Of a stretch of 64,000 nucleotides of DNA, positions 26,507 to 33,711 are shown in pieces; the first letter of the stretch is position 1, and each line of letters opens with the position of its first letter. The notes under the pieces were generated by a model. The model worked only from the letters and a program-made list of their open reading frames with translations, searched no databases and was not told the origin of the DNA. The DNA is from a bacterium BRH_c32 (GTDB lineage Bacteria > Bacteroidota > Ignavibacteria > Ignavibacteriales > Melioribacteraceae). The stretch covers positions 62,001-126,000 of the forward strand of contig LOEU01000025.1 in assembly GCA_001516025.1 (NCBI GenBank), given 5' to 3'. Position numbers and translations under genes: made by a program.

Positions 26507-29500
26507 ATGTCAGATTTTGTACATCTTCATAATCATTCACATTATAGTCTTCAGGACGCTGCATGCACAGTAGGAGCTTTGGTCCAAACCGCCAAGGAAA
26601 TGGATATGCATGCGCTTGCGTTGACTGATCATGGCGTGATGTATGGGGCTTCCGAATTTTATAAATATGCAAAAAAAGCTGGAATTAAACCGATCATCGG
26701 TATGGAATCATATATTGTTTTTGATGGGAGCCGTTTCGAGAGAGGATCTGATTCTACTACGGGTAAGAAAAAATCAAAACGTTATAATCATCTTATACTA
26801 TTAGCTAAAAATAAAATTGGCTATAAAAATTTAATTAAGTTAGCTACTTTGGGGCAGACGGAAGGATTTTACTATAAACCACGAATTGATCTTGAGCTAT
26901 TAAGAGGAATGAGCGAAGGGCTTATTTGCACTTCTGCGTGTCCTGCTGGTCCTGTTTCATCTCATCTCGTTGCAAATGATTATGCTAAGGCGCGAGAGAA
27001 TGCAATTATACTTTCCGAAATATTTGGCGATGATTTTTATCTCGAAATTCAAGATCATGGTCTTGAAGTTGAAAAACCCGTTCTCGAAGGAATGCCAAAA
27101 CTATCGCGTGAATTAGGCATTAAGCTTGTGGCAACAAACGATATCCATTATATAAAACAAGACCACTCGATTGCTCATAATATTTTATTATTACTTGGAG
27201 ATAAAACCGGAACTGCTGACCATAAAGATTTAAGATATGGTACCGATCAAGTTTATTTTAAGTCTCAAGAGGAGATGAAGAAGCTCTTTAAGAATTATAA
27301 AGGTGCTATCGAGAATACATTAGAGATTGAACAGAAGATAAATTTAAGTCTGGATAAAGAAGGTCTTCTCTATCCACAGTTTCCAATCCCTCCCGAATCT
27401 AAGGCAAAAAATCTTGAAGAGTATTTAGAAAATTTAGGATGGGAAGGATTAGAAAAAAAATTAAAAAAAATATCTCCTGAAGCCGAAGACCGATTTAAGT
27501 TTGAACTCGGCGTAATTAAAGATATGGGTTATGCAGGATATTTTTTAATTGTTCAAGATTTTATTAATGCAGCTAAGTCGAGAGGGATTCCGGTCGGACC
27601 GGGTCGAGGAAGCGCTGCGGGTTCGCTGGTTGCATATTCACTCGGGATTACAAATGTTAATCCATTAGATTATGGACTTCTTTTTGAGCGATTCTTAAAT
27701 CCTGCAAGACAATCAATGCCCGATATTGATGTTGATTTTGCAGACGATCAACGTGAAGAAGCAATCAAATACGTTAAAGAAAAATATGGTGATAATTCTG
27801 TATGTCAAATTATTACATTTAATCGTCTTTCTTCTAAAGCAGTTATTAGAGATGTTGCGCGTGTCCTAAAAATACCGATTCCGAAAGTAAATGAAATTAC
27901 AAAATGGATCCCTTCAAAATTCGGTAAAGTATTTACTATTGATCAAGCACTCGATGAAGTACCTGAATTAGCTTGGCTTAAGAAAACAGATGACCCATTA
28001 ATGCAGGACTTAATAAAGTATGCACGAATACTTGAGGGAATGAATCGGAACGCTTCAAAGCATGCTGCGGGCGTTGTTATCGCTCCGGGTGAAGTTAGCG
28101 ACTATGTCCCTCTCGCTATTAATGGAGACGACCAAGCTCTCGTTACTCAATTCAATATGAAAGAACTCGAGGATGCCGGTCTTCTTAAGATGGATTTCTT
28201 AGGACTTATTACTTTATCTATAATTAGAGATACTCTTGAGTTAATAAAAAGAACAAGAGGAATTGAAATAGATATTGATGAAATACCTATCGATGATAAA
28301 GAAACATATTCGCTTTTCTCAAAGGGACAGACAACAGCAGTTTTTCAGTTTGAAAGTTCCCCGATGCGCGAGCATCTAAAAAAACTAAAACCCACTTCTA
28401 TTAATGATCTTTCCGCAATGAACGCATTATATCGTCCGGGGCCGATGCAGTTTATTGATGATTTTATTTCGTGTAAAAATGGGAAGAAAAAGATTGCTTA
28501 TCTTCATCCGATCCTAGAACCGATTCTTAAAGAAACGTATGGTGTAATTGTATATCAGGAACAGGTAATTCAGATCGCCAATAAAGTTGCCGGTATGTCG
28601 CTTGCAGATGCGGATTTATTGCGCCGTGCGATGGGCAAAAAAGATCTTAAGGCCATGGCAGAACAAAAAATATTTTTTGTTCAAGGTGCCGAAAAAAATG
28701 GTGTATCCAAAAAAATTGCAGAAGAGATTTTTGATGTGATTGATAAGTTTGCTAACTATGGTTTTAATAAAAGCCACTCCGTAGCTTATGCTATGGTAGC
28801 TTACCAAACTGCATATTTAAAGACTCACTATTTAGAAGAATTTTTAGCTGCAAACTTATCTAATGAATATGGAAAAGCCGAAAAAGTAACCGGACTTTTA
28901 GAGGATTGCCGAAAATTAAAAGTTGATGTACTTCCTCCTAATATTAATAAGCCATCTGTAAAGTTTAATGTGGAATCGGGTAAAGTAATATTCGGAATGT
29001 CGGCCATAAAAAATGTAGGAATAAATGCAGTTGAAGAGATAGTAAGAGCAAGGGAAGCTTTAGAAAGAGATTTTACTTCGATATATGATTTTTGTGCGAA
29101 TGCGGATACGAGGATTGTTAATAAAAGGACACTCGAAGGATTAGTATTAGCCGGAGCTATGGATAGACTTCCGGGAAGCCGTTCTCAAAAATTTAATGCT
29201 ATTCAAGAAGCTCTCGATTATGGCAATAAACTTCAATCTGCTAAAGATAAACATGTCGATAGTTTGTTCTTTTCTGCTGATGAAGAGATGGAGTTTTTCG
29301 AACCTGAACTACCAACTCTTAGAGAATGGGAGCCAAATGAAATTTTATCGAAAGAGAGAGAAGTTCTCGGTTTTTATCTTTCAGATCATCCGCTTCGAAA
29401 ATATGATGTTGAATATAGATCATTTGCTACGGTTCATCTGGGCGAGGAAGAGACTTATAATTTGAATGATACCGTTAGAATCTGCGGTATCGTTACAGAG

Positions 29501-29962
29501 ATAAAAACTAAAATAGATAAGTCCGGTAATAAGATGGCATTTTTTAAGATGGATGATTTTTCCGGTTCGTGCGAATGCCTAATGTTCGGAAAAGTTTTCC
29601 CTAAATATGAAGATGTTATTGTCTCTGAAGCTACTCTTTTAATAGTGGGACGACTCGAAAGTTCAGGTGATGCAATAAAATTGCACGCTGAAGATGCGAT
29701 TCCATTAGCTGATGTTAAAAATAGATTGACTAAAAAAGTTGCAATTATTTTAGACGAAGATATACATACGCAAGATACGATTGAATCACTAAAAAAATTA
29801 ATTGAAGATCATACAGGCAATACTCAGCTTTATATCAGAATCATAGAGAAGAAAAAAAATCGTGATTTTTATGTCGATTATAAAATTGAATTAAATGCTG
29901 ACTTTATTGAATCATTATATCAACTCGTAGGTGAAGGAAACGTAATTTACCTTACCAGCTAA
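26507..29962 (+). CDS. dnaE: DNA polymerase III subunit alpha
   Basis: Replicative polymerase of 1151 residues. The PHP domain begins FVHLHNHSHYSLQDA, with metal-ligand histidines 6, 8, 10 and 12. The polymerase core has GPGRGSAAGSLVAY (364-377) and the catalytic aspartates of PDIDVDFADD (406, 408, 410). The finger and tandem helix-hairpin-helix region follow, and an OB-fold domain lies near residues 985-1060 (RICGIVTEIKTKIDKSGNKM). Length and motifs fit the DnaE1 type. It follows dut after 12 bases. Confidence 0.97.
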   Translation: MSDFVHLHNHSHYSLQDAACTVGALVQTAKEMDMHALALTDHGVMYGASEFYKYAKKAGIKPIIGMESYIVFDGSRFERGSDSTTGKKKSKRYNHLILLAKNKIGYKNLIKLATLGQTEGFYYKPRIDLELLRGMSEGLICTSACPAGPVSSHLVANDYAKARENAIILSEIFGDDFYLEIQDHGLEVEKPVLEGMPKLSRELGIKLVATNDIHYIKQDHSIAHNILLLLGDKTGTADHKDLRYGTDQVYFKSQEEMKKLFKNYKGAIENTLEIEQKINLSLDKEGLLYPQFPIPPESKAKNLEEYLENLGWEGLEKKLKKISPEAEDRFKFELGVIKDMGYAGYFLIVQDFINAAKSRGIPVGPGRGSAAGSLVAYSLGITNVNPLDYGLLFERFLNPARQSMPDIDVDFADDQREEAIKYVKEKYGDNSVCQIITFNRLSSKAVIRDVARVLKIPIPKVNEITKWIPSKFGKVFTIDQALDEVPELAWLKKTDDPLMQDLIKYARILEGMNRNASKHAAGVVIAPGEVSDYVPLAINGDDQALVTQFNMKELEDAGLLKMDFLGLITLSIIRDTLELIKRTRGIEIDIDEIPIDDKETYSLFSKGQTTAVFQFESSPMREHLKKLKPTSINDLSAMNALYRPGPMQFIDDFISCKNGKKKIAYLHPILEPILKETYGVIVYQEQVIQIANKVAGMSLADADLLRRAMGKKDLKAMAEQKIFFVQGAEKNGVSKKIAEEIFDVIDKFANYGFNKSHSVAYAMVAYQTAYLKTHYLEEFLAANLSNEYGKAEKVTGLLEDCRKLKVDVLPPNINKPSVKFNVESGKVIFGMSAIKNVGINAVEEIVRAREALERDFTSIYDFCANADTRIVNKRTLEGLVLAGAMDRLPGSRSQKFNAIQEALDYGNKLQSAKDKHVDSLFFSADEEMEFFEPELPTLREWEPNEILSKEREVLGFYLSDHPLRKYDVEYRSFATVHLGEEETYNLNDTVRICGIVTEIKTKIDKSGNKMAFFKMDDFSGSCECLMFGKVFPKYEDVIVSEATLLIVGRLESSGDAIKLHAEDAIPLADVKNRLTKKVAIILDEDIHTQDTIESLKKLIEDHTGNTQLYIRIIEKKKNRDFYVDYKIELNADFIESLYQLVGEGNVIYLTS

Positions 29963-30041
29963 CGGATATCGATATCTGCTATTAATTTGATTTGATTTAT
30001 CATTTTATTAAGTTTACCGACTTAAAATGAAGGGGAAAAAG

Positions 30042-30866
30042 ATGGAAAAGAAGTGGGCATTAATACTTGGTGCATCAAGTGGTTTCGGCGGAGCTGCCGC
30101 AGCCGAATTGGCAAAAGCTGGTTATAGTATTTTTGGAATTCATCTCGATAGACAAATTACCATGCCTTCCGTTCACCAAGTAATTAAAAAAATTGAAAAG
30201 ACTGGACAGCAAGCTGTCTTCTTTAATATAAATGCTGCCGATCCAATTAAAAGAGTTGATGTTCTTGATGAAATCAAAGAACGCTTCGCAGGTAAAGATC
30301 ATCCGTTAGTTCATGTGCTTGTGCATTCACTTGCTTTCGGTGCGTTGAAACCATACATTGCTAAAAATCCGAATGACTGTATTTCTCAATCCCAAATGGC
30401 AATGACTGTCGATGTAATGGCGCATTCATTAGTCTATTGGACTCAGGGTTTAATTCAACACGATCTATTTGCAAAGAACGGAAGAATCTTCGCTCTTACG
30501 AGTGCAGGTTCACATACTGTTATACCTAATTACGGAGCAGTTTCTGCTGCTAAGGCAGCTCTCGAAGCTCATATACGTCAGCTATCTGTTGAACTCGGTG
30601 CGATGGGTATTACATGTAATTCAATTATGGCAGGAGTTACGGATACACCTGCTGTTAGAAAAATTCCGAATAATGATAAAATGTTAGAATCAGCAAGAAT
30701 GAAAAATCCGACAGGGAGATTAACAGTTCCCGAAGATGTGGGTAGAGCGATAGCCCTACTTTGTCATGAAAATGCTAATTGGATTTCAGGCAGCGTAATT
30801 GGTGTTGATGGCGGTGAATACAGTGTTAATTATATCGGCGATAAAACTAGCCAGTCCATAAAATAA
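30042..30866 (+). CDS. Enoyl-ACP reductase-like short-chain dehydrogenase (FabI/FabL type)
   Basis: A 274-residue Rossmann-fold reductase. The N-terminal LGASSGFGGAAAAELAKAGY is the dinucleotide-binding motif. Y164 and K171 (NYGAVSAAKAALEAH) form the Y-x6-K pair that sets enoyl-ACP reductases (FabI, FabL) apart from ordinary SDRs with Y-x3-K. SGSVIGVDGGEYS near the end is the family's C-terminal motif. It probably reduces trans-2-enoyl-ACP in fatty acid elongation, but a different enoyl substrate is possible given the acyl-CoA dehydrogenase next door. I chose the second ATG because AAGGGG lies six to ten bases before it. Confidence 0.78.
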   Translation: MEKKWALILGASSGFGGAAAAELAKAGYSIFGIHLDRQITMPSVHQVIKKIEKTGQQAVFFNINAADPIKRVDVLDEIKERFAGKDHPLVHVLVHSLAFGALKPYIAKNPNDCISQSQMAMTVDVMAHSLVYWTQGLIQHDLFAKNGRIFALTSAGSHTVIPNYGAVSAAKAALEAHIRQLSVELGAMGITCNSIMAGVTDTPAVRKIPNNDKMLESARMKNPTGRLTVPEDVGRAIALLCHENANWISGSVIGVDGGEYSVNYIGDKTSQSIK

Positions 30867-30878
30867 TAGAGATAAATT

Positions 30879-32021
30879 ATGCAAGAATTTGCTTTAAATG
30901 AAGATCAGGAAATGCTCCGCAGTACGGTTCGCGATTTTGTGAATAGCGAAATTAAACCTATTGCCGCAAAGATTGATGAAGATGAAAAAATTCCAAGAGA
31001 ATTAATAGATAAAATTGCCGAGATGGGATTTTTGGGAATGACGTTTCCCGAAGAATATGGAGGACTTGGATTTGGTGAAGTTGGATATTGCGTAATGCAG
31101 GAAGAGATTGCGCGCGGATGTATATCCACTGCTACATTTATTGGTGCTCATCAATCGATTGGCGCTAATGTAATCTATCTTGGCGGATCAGAGGAACAGA
31201 AGAAAAAATATCTTACTCCTTTAGCAAAAGGGGAAAAGATTGCGGCATTTTGTTTGACTGAAGCATCTGCCGGTTCTGATTCTTTTAATGTTAAAACTAA
31301 AGCAGTTCTCGATGGAGACGAATGGGTAATAAACGGTGAGAAGCTTTGGATTACAAATGGTGGAATTGCAGATATCGTTTCCGTTTTCGCAAGAACTGAA
31401 AAAGGCGTTTCCACTTTCATTGTAGAAACAAATACTCCCGGATATACAGCCGGCCCACCTGAAAAGAAAATGGGAATTAGGGGAAGTGCGACTAATGCGA
31501 TCACTTTTGATAACGTTAGAATTCCTAAAGAAAATTTGATCGGAGTGGAAGGAAGAGGTTTTCTTCTAGCCATGAAAGCTCTTGACGCAGGAAGACTTGG
31601 TCTCGGCGCAGCTTGTCTTGGTGCTTGTAAAGAATTGTTGGAAATGTCAACTGTTTACGCAAAGCAAAGAAAACAGTTCGATCAATCAATAAGTAACTTC
31701 CAAGCTATTCAATTTATGCTTGCCGATATGGCATCGATTATTTATCAGATGGAATCTATAATTTATAGAACTGCTGTGGATTATGACTTGAAAAAAAGTA
31801 TCTCCAAACAATCGGCAATAGTAAAATTAGTAAGTTCAGAAGGTATTGTTAAAGTGGCTGATCTTGCAGTTCAGATTCATGGAGGCATGGGGTATTCTCG
31901 TGAATTACCAATTGAGAGAATGTATCGTGATGCAAGAATTAATAAAATTTTTGAAGGTACAAATGAAATACAAAAAGGTATCATTGCACGTGAAGTAATT
32001 AAAAAAAATGGCGTGATGTAA
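30879..32021 (+). CDS. Acyl-CoA dehydrogenase
   Basis: FAD-dependent enzyme of 380 residues carrying out the first dehydrogenation of beta-oxidation or of branched-chain acyl-CoA breakdown. Seen: MGFLGMTFPEEYGGLGFG, FCLTEASAGSD and WITNGG (FAD and substrate contacts), YAKQRKQFDQSISNFQAIQF, QIHGGMGYSRELPIERMYRD, and IFEGTNEIQ near the C-terminus, whose first E is the catalytic base of the short-chain type. An electron-transfer flavoprotein partner is not in the window. It follows the enoyl reductase-like gene after 12 bases. Confidence 0.94.
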   Translation: MQEFALNEDQEMLRSTVRDFVNSEIKPIAAKIDEDEKIPRELIDKIAEMGFLGMTFPEEYGGLGFGEVGYCVMQEEIARGCISTATFIGAHQSIGANVIYLGGSEEQKKKYLTPLAKGEKIAAFCLTEASAGSDSFNVKTKAVLDGDEWVINGEKLWITNGGIADIVSVFARTEKGVSTFIVETNTPGYTAGPPEKKMGIRGSATNAITFDNVRIPKENLIGVEGRGFLLAMKALDAGRLGLGAACLGACKELLEMSTVYAKQRKQFDQSISNFQAIQFMLADMASIIYQMESIIYRTAVDYDLKKSISKQSAIVKLVSSEGIVKVADLAVQIHGGMGYSRELPIERMYRDARINKIFEGTNEIQKGIIAREVIKKNGVM

Positions 32022-32045
32022 ATTATTTATAGGAGTTTAAAAAAG

Positions 32046-32366
32046 ATGAAACCATTTACTTTTACAGATAGTAATTTTGATTCAGAGATAGCGGGGACAG
32101 ATAAACCGGTGATAGTAGATTTTTGGGCAGCTTGGTGCGGTCCATGCAGAGCTATCGCTCCGGTTATTGAAGAATTAGCAACTGAATACGATGGCAAAGT
32201 TGTTGTTGGTAAACTTGATGTTGACGAGAATCCAAATATAGCCGTTAAATTTGGAGTGAGAAGTATTCCTACCGTTTTATTTATTAAAAATGGTGAAGTT
32301 AAAGACACGATTGTAGGTGCTTTACCAAAATCTGCTTTTGTAGAAAGACTTCAGAAACTACTTTGA
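32046..32366 (+). CDS. trxA: Thioredoxin
   Basis: A 106-residue single-domain thioredoxin with the active site WCGPC (W30-C34) and the cis-proline in RSIPTVLFIKNG (P75). It has no signal peptide, so it is cytoplasmic and serves as general disulfide reductant. A GGAG element lies about ten bases before the ATG. Its TGA overlaps the TTG start of the following dehydrogenase. Confidence 0.96.
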   Translation: MKPFTFTDSNFDSEIAGTDKPVIVDFWAAWCGPCRAIAPVIEELATEYDGKVVVGKLDVDENPNIAVKFGVRSIPTVLFIKNGEVKDTIVGALPKSAFVERLQKLL

Positions 32367-33286
32367 TTAAGAAAATATTAATTGCCGAAAAGATTCATAA
32401 AAACATTGTGGGTCTTTTCGGCTCTAATGATATATCAGTCGATTATCTCCCCGATATTAATAGAAATGAATTACTAAGTGTTATTGGTAATTATAATATA
32501 TTAATAATAAGAAGCGCTGTTAAGGCAGACGAAGAACTAATAGCACACGGAAAAAATCTTGAGCTAATAGGAAGAGCAGGCACGGGGGTTGATAATATTG
32601 ATGTGGATGCTGCTAAGAGAAAGGGTATTAAAGTGATGAATACACCGGGGTGCAACACTATATCAGCGGCAGAGCATACTATTTCTCTTCTTCTATCTAT
32701 GTGCCGACAAATACCTCAAGCTAACTACTCTCTTAAAACGGGAAAGTGGGACAGAAAATCTTTCAACGGAACTGAACTATTCGGAAAAACTTTTGGAATA
32801 ATCGGACTCGGAAAAATTGGAAGAGAAGTTGCATTTAGAGCAAAATCTTTCGGAATGAATTTAGTCGGGTTCGATCCGGTTATGGCTGATGAAACAGCTT
32901 CCGAATTAGGGATCAAATTTTTATCGTTAGAGAAGATATATCCAATTGCAGATTTTATTTCGTTGCATGTTCCGCTAAATGATGAAACAAAAAATTTGTT
33001 ATCGAAAGATATTTTTTATAAATGTAAAAAGGGTGTAAGGATTGTTAATTGTGCAAGGGGCGGATTAATTAATGAAGCTGATCTTCTTGAAGCGCTTAAT
33101 GATGGTCAAGTAGCCGGCGCAGCGATTGATGTATTTGAAAACGAACCGGTAACAGACTATACTTTAATAAATCATCCTAATGTTGTTGCCACTCCGCATC
33201 TTGGTGCATCAACTAATGAAGCTCAAGAAAAAGTGGCGATTCAGCTTGGCAATCAAATTATAGATTGGATTAATGGTCGAGAGTAA
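32363..33286 (+). CDS. D-3-phosphoglycerate dehydrogenase-like 2-hydroxyacid dehydrogenase (no ACT domain)
   Basis: A 307-residue NAD-dependent D-2-hydroxyacid dehydrogenase. RAGTGVDNIDVDAAKRKGI and MNTPGCNTISAAEH are substrate-domain motifs, GIIGLGKIGREVA is the NAD site, and HVPLNDETKNLL, NCARGGLINEADLLEAL and TPHLGASTNEAQEKVA contain the catalytic Arg, Glu and His. The size and motifs fit SerA, catalysing the first step of serine synthesis, but the C-terminal regulatory domain is absent. A longer paralogue with an ACT domain is on the other strand at 55575-56768. It starts at TTG overlapping the trxA stop. Confidence 0.88.
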   Translation: MIKKILIAEKIHKNIVGLFGSNDISVDYLPDINRNELLSVIGNYNILIIRSAVKADEELIAHGKNLELIGRAGTGVDNIDVDAAKRKGIKVMNTPGCNTISAAEHTISLLLSMCRQIPQANYSLKTGKWDRKSFNGTELFGKTFGIIGLGKIGREVAFRAKSFGMNLVGFDPVMADETASELGIKFLSLEKIYPIADFISLHVPLNDETKNLLSKDIFYKCKKGVRIVNCARGGLINEADLLEALNDGQVAGAAIDVFENEPVTDYTLINHPNVVATPHLGASTNEAQEKVAIQLGNQIIDWINGRE

Positions 33287-33381
33287 TTTCGTTAACCGCT
33301 TAAAAGAAAATTATGATACAAAAAAGGGGATTTTAGGTTTAATATTTTTAGTGCAATAATTCGGTACTACCACTTAAATCC

Positions 33382-33412
33382 TTGACAAAATGTTATCGTT
33401 ATGTTAAATTTT
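33382..33412 (+). promoter_or_regulatory. Putative promoter in the leader of the TonB-dependent receptor gene
   Basis: TTGACA is followed after 17 bases by TAAATT. Read as a Bacteroidota promoter, TTG is followed after 20 bases by TAAATTTT, one mismatch from TAnnTTTG. It would start a transcript with a leader of nearly 300 bases before the receptor ATG. It lies 96 bases after the preceding stop. Confidence 0.5.
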
Positions 33413-33482
33413 TGTTGGGATTATCGGGTTTTAGTAAAAATGGGCTTAAAACAAGAAAAATATGTCTTGACTATAAAAAGAC

Positions 33483-33520
33483 TGTATTATATCTTGGATT
33501 TGCTATTTCAAGATAATACA
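33483..33520 (+). other. Leader hairpin 1
   Basis: TGTATTATATCTTG pairs with CAAGATAATACA: twelve pairs with a two-base bulge and a 12-base loop. It has no T-run after it, so it is not a terminator. It sits between the putative promoter and the terminator-like hairpin and may be part of a structured regulatory leader. Confidence 0.45.
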
Positions 33521-33555
33521 ACAAGTAGAATACTATGTTTTTATTTAGACTAATG

Positions 33556-33595
33556 AAGAGATATAAAAGTTCCATATCTCTTTAAAATTTTTTTT
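33556..33595 (+). terminator. Terminator-like hairpin inside the leader (possible attenuator)
   Basis: AAGAGATAT and ATATCTCTT form a perfect nine-pair stem with a nine-base loop, followed by four A and then eight T. It lies downstream of the putative promoter and upstream of the leader ORF, so it could control read-through into the receptor gene. It could also simply end transcripts from the thioredoxin/serA-like genes. The stem is AT-rich and the T-run is separated from it by about five bases, so it is weaker than the terminators elsewhere here. Confidence 0.5.
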
Positions 33596-33638
33596 ACTTT
33601 TAATTAAGAATTAACTAAATAAACAAGGGAGGTCCCTA

Positions 33639-33710
33639 TTGAGTAAGTTTTTACAATTTCTACTCGTCAGAAAACCCTTTCTTAAATTCATCAACAAACA
33701 AGGAGTGTAA
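33639..33710 (+). CDS. Possible 23-residue leader peptide
   Basis: A TTG-initiated short frame preceded by a good Shine-Dalgarno (GGGAGG, about seven bases upstream) encodes MSKFLQFLLVRKPFLKFINK and three more residues before TAA. Its stop lies one base before the receptor ATG, so translation could be coupled to the receptor. The peptide is basic and hydrophobic. It may be a true leader peptide or a chance frame in an untranslated leader; conservation in relatives would decide. Confidence 0.35.
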   Translation: MSKFLQFLLVRKPFLKFINKQGV

Positions 33711-33711
33711 T

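Noticed and set aside
29963-30041. GATATCGATATC palindrome after dnaE
   Set aside because: Short palindrome without a T-run; could be chance in AT-rich sequence.
31175-31573. A 132-codon minus-strand frame within the acyl-CoA dehydrogenase gene
   Set aside because: Antisense to conserved catalytic motifs; proline/serine-rich composition typical of a shadow frame.
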